A DNA stretch of 64,000 nt, taken from assembly GCF_016127015.1 (NCBI RefSeq), contig NZ_CP065972.1, positions 1,054,001-1,118,000 of the forward strand, written 5' to 3'. Position numbers and translations under genes: made by a program. The first letter of the stretch is position 1, and every line of letters begins with the position of its first letter. Source of the stretch: Corynebacterium tuberculostearicum (GTDB lineage Bacteria; Actinomycetota; Actinomycetes; Mycobacteriales; Mycobacteriaceae). This document shows, piece by piece, positions 27,546-36,423 of this stretch. The notes under the pieces are model-generated. The model was not told the DNA's origin. It searched no databases and worked only from the letters and a program-made list of their open reading frames with translations.

Positions 27546-28658
27546 ATGCAATTCGGCATCTTCACTATCGGGGATCTCACTACTGACCCCATCTCAGGAA
27601 AGACACCCACTGAGGCTGAACGCATCCGCAATCTAACGGAAATTGCCCTCAAAGCCGAAGAGGTTGGCCTTGACGTCTTTGCCACCGGTGAGCACCACAA
27701 CCCACCCTTCGTACCGTCCTCTCCTACAACGCACCTGGCTTATATCGCCGCGCAGACGGAGCGCTTGCATCTATCTACTGCCACCACGCTGATTACTACC
27801 AATGACCCGGTAAAGATCGCGGAGGACTACGCCTTTCTGCAGCACCTTGCTAACGGCCGCGTAGACCTCATGCTCGGCCGCGGAAATACCGGCCCAGTCT
27901 ATCCCTGGTTTGGCAAAGACATCCAGCAGGGCATTCCTTTGGCTATTGAGAACTATCACCTGCTGCGCAGGCTCTGGCGTGAGCCGGTTGTTAACTGGCA
28001 AGGAAAGTTCCGCGCGGGACTAGAGGGGTTTACCGCTACTCCGGCACCGCTGGATGGAATTCCGCCCTTTGTCTGGCACGGCTCTATTCGTTCGCCGCAA
28101 ATCGCTGAACAAGCCGCGTACTACGGCGATGGCTTCTTCCACAACAATATCTTCTGGAATAAGGAGCACACCGCTCAGTTGGTGGATCTCTACCGCCGTC
28201 GCTTTGCAAGCTATGGCCATGGTCAAGCGGACCAAGCAATCGTCGGACTTGGTGGCCAAGTCTTCATTGGCGAAACCGAACAAGAAGCTAAAGACTTCTT
28301 CCGCCCCTACTTCGACAACGCCCCAGTCTATGGCCACGGGCCAAGCCTCGAGGACTACACGGCGCAGACTCCACTGACCGTTGGCACCGTGGAGCAGGTA
28401 ATTGAAAAGAGCCTCAGCTTTGCGGACTGGGCCGGTGACTACCAGCGTCAGCTATTCCTCATCGATCACGCGGGACTTCCACAAGAAGTAGTTCTCAAAC
28501 AAATAGAAATCCTCGGCACGCAGGTTGTCCCCGAGCTGCGACGCCGCTTTGAGCAGCGCCGTCCGAGCCACGTACCTTCTGATCCGCCGACGCACGCAAG
28601 CTTGCTCTCTGAGCCTAAACCTTCACACCTTCAAGTCAGCCCAGGAAAGGAGAACTAG
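27546..28658 (+). CDS. LLM class FMN-dependent monooxygenase (CE1758-like)
   Basis: A luciferase-like flavin monooxygenase of 370 residues. MQFGIFTIGDLTTDP opens the TIM barrel; LDVFATGEHHNPPFVPSSP near 42-60 and GRVDLMLGRGNTGPVYPWFG near 103-122 are family motifs. The last 35 residues are Pro/Ser-rich. It starts with a good ribosome-binding site (AGAAAGG) and is followed after 2 bp by an FMN reductase, matching the known corynebacterial CE1758/CE1759 partner pair. The substrate is unknown. Confidence 0.88.
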   Translation: MQFGIFTIGDLTTDPISGKTPTEAERIRNLTEIALKAEEVGLDVFATGEHHNPPFVPSSPTTHLAYIAAQTERLHLSTATTLITTNDPVKIAEDYAFLQHLANGRVDLMLGRGNTGPVYPWFGKDIQQGIPLAIENYHLLRRLWREPVVNWQGKFRAGLEGFTATPAPLDGIPPFVWHGSIRSPQIAEQAAYYGDGFFHNNIFWNKEHTAQLVDLYRRRFASYGHGQADQAIVGLGGQVFIGETEQEAKDFFRPYFDNAPVYGHGPSLEDYTAQTPLTVGTVEQVIEKSLSFADWAGDYQRQLFLIDHAGLPQEVVLKQIEILGTQVVPELRRRFEQRRPSHVPSDPPTHASLLSEPKPSHLQVSPGKEN

Positions 28659-28660
28659 TT

Positions 28661-29320
28661 ATGCGCTCCCTCCTCGTTATCTCAGCTGGCCTATCGCAGC
28701 CGTCTTCTTCTCGCAGGCTGGCAGACATGCTCGCAGAAGCCACGCGCGCCAAAATCTCTGCGCGCGGTGAAGGAGCCCAAATCGATGTCATTGAGGTTCG
28801 CGATCTCGCTTTCGAATTAGCAACCGCCATGACCGATCAAACTGCGCAAACGCCCCTTTTGGCTAGAGCCAAGCAGCAAGTTGCCGATGCCGATGGCCTG
28901 ATCGCCGTCACCCCTGTATTCCAAGGCAGCTATTCGGGCCTTTTCAAGATGTTCTTTGACACCTTGGAGCCCCATGGCCTCGACAACCTACCCACCATCA
29001 TCGCAGCTACGGCTGGTTCTTCACGCCATGCCCTCATTTTGGACTACGCACTGCGCCCGCTATTTAACCAGCTCCACGCAAACGTCGTGCCGACGGGCGT
29101 GTTTCAGGCCACAGAAGATCTATGCATTCCGGAAGGTGAGCGCATTGCTGCCCGCATTGAGCGCTCTGCCATCCAGCTGGCTGACCAGATAGTTGTCCCG
29201 CAGGACAGGGTGCCCGGAATTGCCGGCGATCTCACCGGGCTGGGAGGCCGCTCCACCGTCCGGCTAGCAAAGGAGAACTTCATCCCCCTTGACAAGCTCC
29301 TGAATGGGTACGGCAAATAA
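28661..29320 (+). CDS. NADPH-dependent FMN reductase (CE1759-like partner)
   Basis: A 219-residue flavodoxin-fold reductase that should feed reduced FMN to the upstream monooxygenase. It starts MRSLLVISAGLSQPSSSRRLAD, with the phosphate-binding SxxSxxR pattern, and has VTPVFQGSYSGLFKMFFDTLEP near 85-106 and ATAGSSRHAL near 117-126. The ATG at 28661 follows AAAGGAG and sits 2 bp after the monooxygenase stop, so coupling is near certain. Confidence 0.88.
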   Translation: MRSLLVISAGLSQPSSSRRLADMLAEATRAKISARGEGAQIDVIEVRDLAFELATAMTDQTAQTPLLARAKQQVADADGLIAVTPVFQGSYSGLFKMFFDTLEPHGLDNLPTIIAATAGSSRHALILDYALRPLFNQLHANVVPTGVFQATEDLCIPEGERIAARIERSAIQLADQIVVPQDRVPGIAGDLTGLGGRSTVRLAKENFIPLDKLLNGYGK

Positions 29321-29366
29321 GCCACAACGCTAGCAGTGCCACGCATAGACGGCGATTGATAGAAGG

Positions 29367-29395
29367 TGTGACTTTCGCTACCTTGGTCATATAAA
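29367..29395 (+). promoter_or_regulatory. sigma-A-type promoter for sdaA
   Basis: TGTGAC (29367-29372) and TATAAA (29390-29395) are separated by exactly 17 bp. Transcription would start near 29402, giving a leader of about 90 bases. I see no riboswitch fold in that leader. Confidence 0.5.
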
Positions 29396-29491
29396 ATCTG
29401 CCTCTACCCTTTGGGTCCAGCTTCGACCGCAATAGCGGCACAGCAAGCACCCGATAGCTATCCTTTCAGAAAGGTTCGGCACAGCTTAACT

Positions 29492-30901
29492 ATGACAATT
29501 AGCGTCACGGACATCTTCTCCATCGGCATTGGCCCTTCCTCTTCGCACACCGTCGGCCCCATGCGCGCGGCTAGGCAATTCCTCGATTCCTTAGAGAAGC
29601 ACCCAGCTAAGGTCTATACGGAGTTGCGCGGCTCGCTTTCCGCCACCGGCCGTGGCCACGCTTCCGATCGCGCCGTCATCCTTGGGCTCGCCGGCTGGGA
29701 TCCGCTGAGCGTGCCTATCGACGCCGAACCTCACGCGGGCGGCTTTATCCCTAGCGAGGGAACCATTTCTGGTCCCCGGGGCACGGTGGACTATGAAATC
29801 GTCTTTGATAATGAACCGCTGCCCCAGCACCCGAATGGCATGATTTTTAGCGCCTGGGATGACAGCGGCAACCTCCTAGCAGAGAAGGAAGAGTACTTCT
29901 CTGTCGGCGGCGGCTTTATTCTCTCCCGCGCCGAGCTCGATGCGGAAGTCGCCGAAAGCAATGAGGTTCCTGCCGGCGTAGCCGCCGCCCATGTAGATGA
30001 CTCCGTTCCTTATAAGTTCACCACGGGCGAAGAATTGCTCAACCTCTGCGAGGCTCATGACAAAGCAATTTGGGAGCTCGTCCTTGCCAACGAGGAGGCC
30101 TTGCACCGCGATGAAGGCGGAGCGGAATACGTTCTGCGCCACCTTGATTTGGTCTGGGACATCATGCGCGAATGTGTGACCGAGGGTATTTCCACCAAGG
30201 GCCTTCTTCCAGGTGGCCTGCGTGTGGCACGCCGTGCCCCGAAGATGTATGCCCAGTTGCTAGAAAACCAAGACGATACCAGCTGCGGTTTCTCCGCCAT
30301 GGAGTGGGTTAACCTGTACGCCTTGGCGGTTAATGAGCAAAACGCTGCCGGTGGCCGCGTCATTACCGCACCTACCAACGGCGCGTGCGGCATCATTCCA
30401 GCGGTACTGCATTATGCGCGCGATTTCCGCGCAGACTTCACCCGTTCCACTGCCCGTCGGTACCTATTGACCGCCGGTGCCATTGGCATGATTATCAAGG
30501 AAAACGCGTCCATCTCCGGAGCCGAGGTTGGCTGCCAAGGCGAGGTGGGTTCCGCCTCCGCTATGGCCGCCGCAGGCATGGCTGAGCTGCTGGGGGCAGC
30601 CCCGGCCCAGGTGGAAAACGCCGCGGAGATTGCTTTGGAGCATAATTTGGGCCTTACCTGCGACCCAGTGGGCGGATTGGTACAAATTCCGTGTATTGAG
30701 CGCAATGCCATCGGCGCGGTAAAGTCCATCAACGCCGCGCGCATGGCCAAAATGGGAGAAGGCACTCACCACGTGACCTTGGATAATGCAGTACAAACCA
30801 TGGCTGAAACCGGCCGCGATATGCTCTCTAAGTACAAGGAGACCTCCCTCGGCGGATTGGCCAAGACCATGGGCTTTAGCGTTTCGCAGGTAGAGTGCTA
30901 A
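29492..30901 (+). CDS. sdaA: L-serine ammonia-lyase (iron-sulfur, single chain)
   Basis: Deaminates L-serine to pyruvate in the cytosol with a [4Fe-4S] cluster. The 469-residue chain combines beta and alpha parts: SVTDIFSIGIGPSSSHTVGPMRAA at the start and ITAPTNGACGIIPAVLHYA, ENASISGAEVGCQGEVGSAS and EHNLGLTCDPVGGLVQIPCIERN, which hold the cluster cysteines. The ATG at 29492 gives the canonical MTISVTDIFSIG start; the GTG-type upstream frame to 29411 is not needed. A TetR gene follows after 10 bp. Confidence 0.95.
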   Translation: MTISVTDIFSIGIGPSSSHTVGPMRAARQFLDSLEKHPAKVYTELRGSLSATGRGHASDRAVILGLAGWDPLSVPIDAEPHAGGFIPSEGTISGPRGTVDYEIVFDNEPLPQHPNGMIFSAWDDSGNLLAEKEEYFSVGGGFILSRAELDAEVAESNEVPAGVAAAHVDDSVPYKFTTGEELLNLCEAHDKAIWELVLANEEALHRDEGGAEYVLRHLDLVWDIMRECVTEGISTKGLLPGGLRVARRAPKMYAQLLENQDDTSCGFSAMEWVNLYALAVNEQNAAGGRVITAPTNGACGIIPAVLHYARDFRADFTRSTARRYLLTAGAIGMIIKENASISGAEVGCQGEVGSASAMAAAGMAELLGAAPAQVENAAEIALEHNLGLTCDPVGGLVQIPCIERNAIGAVKSINAARMAKMGEGTHHVTLDNAVQTMAETGRDMLSKYKETSLGGLAKTMGFSVSQVEC

Positions 30902-30911
30902 AAAGGACTCC

Positions 30912-31487
30912 ATGCGCGCAGATGCTCTTCACCGCCGCACCACCATTATCGCTGCGGCCTGCCAGCTCTTTCGTACCCACGGCGATAATGTCGCTTTGGA
31001 AAAAGTAGCTACACAGGCTGGCGTAAGTGTGGCTACGGTCTACCGCAATTTCCCCAACCGCGCGAGCCTTATCCGCGCGTGCGCGGAATATATGGGTCAT
31101 GCCTTTGCCAAGTTTCAACAGCGCCTCATCGCGGACTTTGAAAACTCCACGCATTCTGGAGAAGACTACGTCCGGACCTACGCCACCCATATCCTGACCA
31201 TGGGACTAGACACACTCATTCCTGCGTTCGTCCCTCAGGATTTGGACTCTCTTAGCCCTGAATTAACCGCCCAGCGCGACCTCCTAGAGCGCAACGGCCG
31301 ACGGTTTATTGAGCTAGGCCAAGAGCAAGGCGAGATTGGCCCCGGGGTCACCCACCTCCAATTCATTGTGGGACTGCTAAGCCTGGCGCGACCCCGCGAG
31401 GTTGATATTGAGGCCAACCAGCCGGATATTCAGGAAAAGATAATTGACCTCTTTCTGGCGGGCATAAAAAGTGGGCACCGCGCCTAA
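30912..31487 (+). CDS. TetR/AcrR family transcriptional regulator
   Basis: A 191-residue repressor-type protein. The N-terminal helix-turn-helix is visible as AACQLFRTHGDNVALEKVATQAGVSVATVYRNFPNRASLI (about 15-55, quoted here in pieces: VATQAGVSVATVYRNFPNR is the recognition region). The C-terminal ligand domain has no assignable specificity. It lies 10 bp after sdaA and probably shares its transcript, so it may control sdaA or a transport gene elsewhere. Its last codons also encode half of the hisS terminator on the other strand. Confidence 0.88.
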   Translation: MRADALHRRTTIIAAACQLFRTHGDNVALEKVATQAGVSVATVYRNFPNRASLIRACAEYMGHAFAKFQQRLIADFENSTHSGEDYVRTYATHILTMGLDTLIPAFVPQDLDSLSPELTAQRDLLERNGRRFIELGQEQGEIGPGVTHLQFIVGLLSLARPREVDIEANQPDIQEKIIDLFLAGIKSGHRA

Positions 31488-31500
31488 GCGCGATGCCCAC
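31466..31500 (-). terminator. hisS terminator, inside the end of the TetR gene
   Basis: GTGGGCA-C-CGCGC, loop of 4, GCGCG-A-TGCCCAC form a long stem (31471-31500), followed on the minus strand by TTTTT (31470-31466). The stem overlaps the last codons and stop of the TetR gene. The plus strand lacks a T-run, so it is best as a minus-strand terminator. Confidence 0.65.
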
Positions 31501-31513
31501 CGGCCAAAGAAAT

Positions 31514-32803
31514 CTATGCCTCGACGTGCATTTCCCGAGCAAGTACGGATACTAGGTCAGAAACCTTTACGTCGTGCTGCTCATGGGCGGCAAGGTCCTT
31601 GAGCGCAACCGTGCCATTTTCTAGCTCCTGCTCACCCAAGACCAGCGCGAAGCGTGCACCGGCGCGGTCGGCGCCCTTCATCGCGCCCTTCAGGCCGCGG
31701 TCTCCAAAGGACATATCCGCAGAGATTCCGGCCTTGCGGAGGTCATTGATCAGAGTGCTCATGGTGCGCTTGGCGGCAGCACCCAGTGCAACGCCAAAGA
31801 CGTCCACGCGGGACTCTACGCGATCCAGGGTAATGCCCTCAGCCTCCAGCGCCAGCAGGGCGCGGTCGACACCCAGACCGTAGCCGATGCCAGACAGGTC
31901 TTGGCCTCCTAGCTGGGCCATCAGCCCGTCGTAGCGGCCACCGCCGCCGATGCCGGACTGAGCACCAAGTCCGTCATGGACGAACTCGAAGCAGGTCTTG
32001 GTGTAGTAGTCCAAGCCACGGACCATGCGTGGATTAATCTCGTAGGCTACGCCCATATCGTCCAGCATGCCGGTAACGGTTTCAAAGTGCTCACGGCATT
32101 CGTCATTGAGGTGGTCGAGCATCAAGGGGGCGTCGGCAAGCTGCTCCTGGACTTCCGGGCGCTTGTCATCCAGTACGCGCAAAGGATTGATCTCTGCGCG
32201 GTGGCGGGTTTCTTCATCCAAGTTGAGCTTAAAGAGGAATTCCTGCAGCTTCTCACGGTAAGCCGGGCGGCAATTGCGATCGCCCAAGCTGGTGAGCTCA
32301 AGGCGGAAGCCGCTAAGCCCCAGCGCGCGGAAGGAGCGATCCGCCAAAGCGATGACCTCGGCGTCTAGCGCAGGATCGTCCACGCCAATAGCTTCTACAC
32401 CGACTTGCTGTAGCTGGCGGTAGCGGCCAGCCTGGGGACGCTCATAGCGGAAGAAAGGGCCAAAATAGTTGAGCTTCACGGGCAGCTGGCCGCGGTCCAG
32501 ATTGTGCTCGATGACCGAGCGCATTACGCCGGCGGTACCTTCCGGACGCAAAGTTACGGAGCGGTCGCCGCGATCAGCAAAGGTGTACATCTCTTTTGAC
32601 ACCACATCGGTGGACTCGCCCACGCCACGGGCAAAGAGCGCGGTGTCTTCGAAAATCGGCAGCTCGATGTGCTGGAAGCCGGAGAGATGTGCCTGCTCCA
32701 CCATGGTCTGACGCACCTTATAGAATGCGGACGACTGCGGCGGGAAATAGTCTGGGACACCTTTGGGGGCGGACAGGGCTTGGAACTGCTTCTTATTACT
32801 CAC
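31514..32803 (-). CDS. hisS: histidine--tRNA ligase
   Basis: Charges tRNA-His. The 429 residues include [13 protein letters not shown] at the N-terminus, motif 2 in [21 protein letters not shown], the His motifs [11 protein letters not shown] and [15 protein letters not shown], and motif 3 [15 protein letters not shown], with a C-terminal anticodon domain. The GTG at 32803 gives [22 protein letters not shown] lies 13 bases upstream within the end of the hydrolase gene, somewhat far. The longer frame to 32920 would overlap that gene heavily. Confidence 0.95.
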   Translation of the reverse strand: MSNKKQFQALSAPKGVPDYFPPQSSAFYKVRQTMVEQAHLSGFQHIELPIFEDTALFARGVGESTDVVSKEMYTFADRGDRSVTLRPEGTAGVMRSVIEHNLDRGQLPVKLNYFGPFFRYERPQAGRYRQLQQVGVEAIGVDDPALDAEVIALADRSFRALGLSGFRLELTSLGDRNCRPAYREKLQEFLFKLNLDEETRHRAEINPLRVLDDKRPEVQEQLADAPLMLDHLNDECREHFETVTGMLDDMGVAYEINPRMVRGLDYYTKTCFEFVHDGLGAQSGIGGGGRYDGLMAQLGGQDLSGIGYGLGVDRALLALEAEGITLDRVESRVDVFGVALGAAAKRTMSTLINDLRKAGISADMSFGDRGLKGAMKGADRAGARFALVLGEQELENGTVALKDLAAHEQHDVKVSDLVSVLAREMHVEA

Positions 32804-32808
32804 GGGTA

Positions 32809-33444
32809 TTACAGTACCTCCCTCAATGTTGCGAAGAAGGGATTGGTCGCCCTCTCCTTGCGCATGGTGGTGGTGGGACCGTGGCCGGGCAGAATGTCTA
32901 GGTTGTCTGCCAAACTCCACACCGGGCCGGCAAGAGATTTTTGCATGGCATTAGGGTCCGAGTGAGGTAAGTCGGTGCGTCCAATGGCGCCGGCAAAGAG
33001 CACGTCACCGGTGAGGGCAAAGTCCTCGGAGACAATCATCACGCATCCCGGCGAGTGCCCAGGCGCGTGTTTGAGCTCAAAGGTATGACCGATAAGCTCC
33101 ACGGTTTCGCCGTCATGGAGCTCGCGGAGGTCGGAGATGGGGGTCATATGGGCGGCGTCGAAAAGCTCTTGCGCCTGGGGTGAGACTCCTTCGCCGCTGT
33201 CGAGCATAAACTTGTCAGCGGGATGAATATAGACAGGGATGTCGAGCTCTGCCGCCAGGGTGCCGGCATCCCGGGTGTGGTCAATGTGGCCGTGGGTGAG
33301 CACGATGGCCTCATAGTCCAAGTCATGCTCAAGGACTTTTCCCGCTGCATCCATGCCGGGATCGACTATGAAGGCGCGGCGGCCTTCCGCAATTACATAG
33401 GTATTCGTCTGAAACGGACCGCCAGTAAAACCGTAAATTTCCAT
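32809..33444 (-). CDS. metallo-beta-lactamase fold hydrolase (glyoxalase II-like)
   Basis: A 211-residue cytosolic hydrolase starting [18 protein letters not shown]. It has the metal motif [11 protein letters not shown] near 68-78, the later His in [11 protein letters not shown], the bridging Asp in [17 protein letters not shown], and the final His in [11 protein letters not shown]. This is the YcbL/GloB-type subgroup, with thioester hydrolysis likely but not shown. The ATG at 33444 is chosen because it gives the usual short start. Five bp before hisS, an order common in actinobacteria. Confidence 0.9.
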   Translation of the reverse strand: MEIYGFTGGPFQTNTYVIAEGRRAFIVDPGMDAAGKVLEHDLDYEAIVLTHGHIDHTRDAGTLAAELDIPVYIHPADKFMLDSGEGVSPQAQELFDAAHMTPISDLRELHDGETVELIGHTFELKHAPGHSPGCVMIVSEDFALTGDVLFAGAIGRTDLPHSDPNAMQKSLAGPVWSLADNLDILPGHGPTTTMRKERATNPFFATLREVL

Positions 33445-33469
33445 ACCCACTACCCTAGCTGCCCACATG

Positions 33470-33514
33470 AAAAAGAGCCGGTCTCCCCCATCTTCTGGAT
33501 GAGTAAAGGCCGGC
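33470..33514 (-). terminator. tpx terminator
   Basis: On the minus strand GCCGGCC, a loop with a second short CATC/GATG pairing, and GACCGGCTC precede TTTTTC. It lies 15 bp after the tpx stop and upstream of the hydrolase start. Confidence 0.55.
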
Positions 33515-33528
33515 AACCGCCTGAAGGC

Positions 33529-34026
33529 TTAGCGCATAATATCCCAAACCTTGTCGTAATCAAGCTGGGTTACAACGCCTGGAACCATTTGGGTGTGGAT
33601 CACCTTGTGGTTTTCATCAGCCACCACCACGGAGCGGGCAAGCAGGCCTTCCAGGACGGAATCGCGCACAGTCACGCCGAACTTCTCACCAAAGTCAGAG
33701 CGAAATGCGGAGGCAGCGATGACATCATCAATACCGTCAGCCGCGCAAAAGCGCTTGAGGGTAAAGGGCAAATCGAGAGAAACGGAAAGAAGCTTAGTGT
33801 TATCTAGCTGCGAAACCTGCTCATGAAAACGGCGCAGCTGATCTTGACAGACAGGGGTTTCGATAGAGGGCAAGATGGAAATAACAAGGCGCGTGCCCGC
33901 AAAAGTCTCATTGGTAATCTGACGCAGGTCGGTACCGATAAGTTCAAATTCGGGCAGCGGGTCTCCCACTGCGGGAAGTTCACCAACGGTGGGCGTTGGC
34001 AGATCGGAGAAATCTGGTTCAGCCAT
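33529..34026 (-). CDS. tpx: thiol peroxidase
   Basis: A 2-Cys peroxiredoxin of the Tpx class that reduces organic and hydrogen peroxides using thioredoxin. The 165 residues carry ILPSIETPVCQDQLRRFHE near 51-69 with the peroxidatic Cys, and KRFCAADGIDDVIAAS near 90-105 with the resolving Cys, the spacing expected for Tpx. The N-terminus is LPTPTVGELPAVGDPLPEF. It is divergent from the cyclophilin gene and ends in its own hairpin. Confidence 0.95.
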   Translation of the reverse strand: MAEPDFSDLPTPTVGELPAVGDPLPEFELIGTDLRQITNETFAGTRLVISILPSIETPVCQDQLRRFHEQVSQLDNTKLLSVSLDLPFTLKRFCAADGIDDVIAASAFRSDFGEKFGVTVRDSVLEGLLARSVVVADENHKVIHTQMVPGVVTQLDYDKVWDIMR

Positions 34027-34168
34027 AGAAACCAGAGTACTTATGATTGGGCTTAAAAGCTATTAACTTGCCCTATTTTCATGCCGACGCCCTCACGAGA
34101 GTATCCAACCGCTAGAATCGGTCAGGTTGAATCATGCCACCGATAATCGCTAGAAAGGTTGACTCCCG

Positions 34169-35029
34169 GTGCCAAATAATCAAAAGCGCGGCGAAGAGGC
34201 GCTGAGCAAGCTCGAGCGCGAGCTGAAATCCCGCGAACGCAAGCAAAAGGCACGCCCGCTCGGCGTTGTTGCCGCCTCCCTCGTAGTAATTCTCGCCCTC
34301 GTCGGCGGAATCTACTTCTTGTCCACCCGCGAAGGCGACGATGAAAACGTACAGGCTGAGGAGTCTTCCGCAGCTGAGACCTCGCAGGAAACCCCACAGG
34401 CGCAGCCCATCGCTGACAAGCGCGCTAAGGCCCTGCCGGATACTGTGACCTGTAAGTATGAGGACAACGGGCAAGAATCCAACGGCGCAAAGAAGCCGAA
34501 CGGCAAGGATATTTCCACCAAGGGCACCGTCACCGTTTCCTTTGAAACCAACCAGGGCACCATTGAGATGGAAATGGACCGCGCCAAGGCGCCATGTACC
34601 ACCAACGCTATTTCTGAGCTGGCCAAGTCGGGCTACTACGACGACACCGTCTGCCACCGTATGACCTCAGGCGGACTCAACGTACTGCAGTGTGGCGACC
34701 CAACCGGTTCCGGTTCCGGCGGTCCTGGTTTCAGCTTCCCCGATGAGTACCCCATCGACGAGGTGGACGAGAAGGACGCACAGAACCCTGTTGTCTACCC
34801 GCGCGGCTCCGTCGCCATGGCCAACAGCGGCCCGGACACCAATGGTTCCCAGTTCTTCCTCAACTACGACGATTCTGAGCTGGCCCCGAGCTACACCTAC
34901 TTCGCCACCATCACCGACAAGGGCATGAAGACGATGGATAAGATTGCCAAGAACGGCGTCGAAGGCGGCCAGCCAGATGGCAAGCCAGCAAAGGAAGTCA
35001 AGATTAAGAAGGCAACCGTCAAGGCTTAA
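34169..35029 (+). CDS. membrane-anchored cyclophilin-type peptidyl-prolyl isomerase
   Basis: An extracytoplasmic proline isomerase, 286 residues. A basic cytoplasmic start (residues 1-30, Lys/Arg/Glu-rich) precedes one membrane helix near 31-50 and an acidic, Ser/Thr/Pro linker to about 90. The cyclophilin domain shows VSFETNQGTIEMEMDRAKAP, DDTVCHRMTSGGLNVLQCGDPTGSG split across the active site, and SVAMANSGPDTNGSQFFLNY. The Cys pairs could form disulfides outside the cell. Start is GTG or ATG-like at 34169 with GAAAGG upstream. Confidence 0.9.
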   Translation: MPNNQKRGEEALSKLERELKSRERKQKARPLGVVAASLVVILALVGGIYFLSTREGDDENVQAEESSAAETSQETPQAQPIADKRAKALPDTVTCKYEDNGQESNGAKKPNGKDISTKGTVTVSFETNQGTIEMEMDRAKAPCTTNAISELAKSGYYDDTVCHRMTSGGLNVLQCGDPTGSGSGGPGFSFPDEYPIDEVDEKDAQNPVVYPRGSVAMANSGPDTNGSQFFLNYDDSELAPSYTYFATITDKGMKTMDKIAKNGVEGGQPDGKPAKEVKIKKATVKA

Positions 35030-35041
35030 GCGGCGGAAAAC

Positions 35042-35064
35042 CCTGCTTGGCGACGCCCCCCTTT
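35042..35064 (+). repeat. short dispersed repeat, copy 2
   Basis: CCTGCTTGGCGACGCCCCCC followed by TTT, 12 bp after the cyclophilin stop. It matches the copies near 26.7 and 47.1 kb over at least 17 bp, allowing one change. Confidence 0.5.
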
Positions 35065-35102
35065 GCCCCACCGCACCACACCCTCTAACGGGGGCGGGCA
35101 CA

Positions 35103-35151
35103 AAGCCCCGGCCATTCACCACACATTCCGTAGATGAATGCGCCGGGGCTT
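35103..35151 (+). terminator. cyclophilin gene terminator
   Basis: AAGCCCCGGC (35103-35112) pairs with GCCGGGGCTT (35142-35151), and the inner CATTCA/TGAATG extends the stem. ATCCTTTCCTT follows. Confidence 0.7.
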
Positions 35152-35312
35152 ATCCTTTCCTTAAATTATGCTGAGCCCGATTATGAGGGTTAAGCTGCAG
35201 AAACAGGAGAACACTAAAATTCCTCTAGATCACAAGAATCACAGTAGTAAACACGCAGCACACAGCGGGCTTTCAGCTAGTTCAGCCAATGAGCAAAAAC
35301 CTGCCGATACTG

Positions 35313-35341
35313 TTGCGGAAGCCTGTCAGCCTGTCTAGTAT
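35313..35341 (+). promoter_or_regulatory. promoter of the small secreted protein
   Basis: TTGCGG (35313-35318) and TAGTAT (35336-35341) are separated by 17 bp. Transcription would start near 35348, 37 bases before the ATG, with AGGAA as ribosome-binding site. Between the preceding terminator and this promoter (35152-35312) I see no gene. Confidence 0.5.
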
Positions 35342-35384
35342 TTGAAACGTCTTTGAACACACCAAGCTTGTTAGGAATCAAAAA

Positions 35385-35690
35385 ATGAAGCTTTTCTCCC
35401 GCAAGGCACTTGTTGCTGGCGCAACCGCTCTGTCCATGACCTTTGCTGGCACCACTGTAGCTACCGCTGCTGAGCCAACCACTGCTACCGAGTCCGTAGA
35501 GGCTAAGCCGGCAAGCACCCCGACCAAGACCAAGCCGTCTGAGGAGCCAAAGGAAGGCTCTTCCATCAAGGACTTGGATCCAAATGAAATCAAGGCTTGG
35601 ATTGGCGTATTCACCGCCGTCATCGGCGCTCTGGGCACCCTGTTCGCATTCGCAAACAAGTACCTCGACCTGCCTTTCGGCACCAAGTAA
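35385..35690 (+). CDS. small secreted protein with C-terminal hydrophobic helix
   Basis: A 101-residue protein I cannot assign to a family. Residues 1-29 are a clear signal peptide (MKLFSRKALVAGATALSM, cleavage around ATA-A). Residues 30-60 are Thr/Pro/Lys/Glu-rich and probably disordered. The end, DLDPNEIKAWIGVFTAVIGA and LGTLFAFANKYLDLP, forms one amphipathic-to-hydrophobic helix near 68-92. It is monocistronic with its own promoter and strong terminator, suggesting high expression. Corynebacterial outer-layer porins are similarly small, but no homology can be claimed. Confidence 0.75.
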   Translation: MKLFSRKALVAGATALSMTFAGTTVATAAEPTTATESVEAKPASTPTKTKPSEEPKEGSSIKDLDPNEIKAWIGVFTAVIGALGTLFAFANKYLDLPFGTK

Positions 35691-35714
35691 GGTCATCGCT
35701 TCATAGCGATTCTT

Positions 35715-35753
35715 AAGCCGCTGCATTCCAATAGGGAGTGCAGCGGCTTTTTC
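35715..35753 (+). terminator. strong intrinsic terminator of the secreted protein gene
   Basis: AAGCCGCTGCA (35715-35725) pairs with TGCAGCGGCTT (35739-35749), followed by TTT. It lies 24 bp after the stop. Confidence 0.8.
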
Positions 35754-35815
35754 ATAGGCTTTTGAGCAATCGGAAGTATTGCCCGACGCTTGTTTTTCAA
35801 GGTCTAGAGACTCAT

Positions 35816-36388
35816 CTAGGACTCTTTGGCGTCCTCAATGTACTCGGCCCCTACGAGATCCTTGAAAAGCTCTGGGTCGATTATTTGACCGACCCTGATG
35901 ACAGAGATATGACCCGTGGGCTCAAGGATCATAATCTGGACGTCCTGCATGCGGCTAATGCCTGCCTTGCGGGCAGCAGAATAAATATCTGACTTAGTAA
36001 TATGTGCCAGGGTTAAGTTCTCCTCAACCATCTTCCCGCGAAAGACTAGGAGAACTGGGCGCCGGTCAAGAAAGCGAGTCCACTTCACCACTTTGCGGAT
36101 AGTACCAAACGCGGCCTCTAGAGCCATCAGGGTAGTCAAGCCGATGACGCCGGCGGCCAGGGTCGGTGGATTACCCACAATGACACGGCCTGCAACCGCG
36201 CCAAACATAATGATGATGATGGCATCTGAGGCCGTCATAGAGGTAAGGACGCGAGAGCCAAATACCTTCACCAAAATCATGAAGGATAGGTAGATACCCA
36301 AAGTCGCCAGCACGACAACGGGAATACGGTGCCATTCAATACCCAGCTGATAAGTAATCTCGCGCAGGAAGAGTTCTAGAGTATCCAC
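35816..36388 (-). CDS. DUF421 (YetF-like) membrane protein
   Basis: A 190-residue membrane protein. Three hydrophobic segments near 22-42, 52-70 and 76-95 carry the DUF421 signature SRVLTSMTASDAIIIIMFG and VGNPPTLAAGVIGLTTL. A cytoplasmic domain follows (PVLLVFRGKMVEENLTLAHITKSDI split as VLLVFRGKMVEENL and DIYSAARKAGI). YetF homologues in Bacillus affect spore or envelope properties; the role in corynebacteria is unknown. Monocistronic, divergent-free, between two terminators. Confidence 0.85.
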   Translation of the reverse strand: MDTLELFLREITYQLGIEWHRIPVVVLATLGIYLSFMILVKVFGSRVLTSMTASDAIIIIMFGAVAGRVIVGNPPTLAAGVIGLTTLMALEAAFGTIRKVVKWTRFLDRRPVLLVFRGKMVEENLTLAHITKSDIYSAARKAGISRMQDVQIMILEPTGHISVIRVGQIIDPELFKDLVGAEYIEDAKES

Positions 36389-36423
36389 GACTGCTTAGGT
36401 TACCCGGCAGCCGCGAGGTATAC

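Noticed and set aside
32124..32145. Further copies of the dispersed repeat in coding regions (hisS, DyP, ruvA, mid-window genes)
   Set aside because: GCTTGCCGACGCC encodes the common Leu-Ala-Asp-Ala on one strand and occurs by codon use; these lack the GCTTGGCGA form of the intergenic copies.
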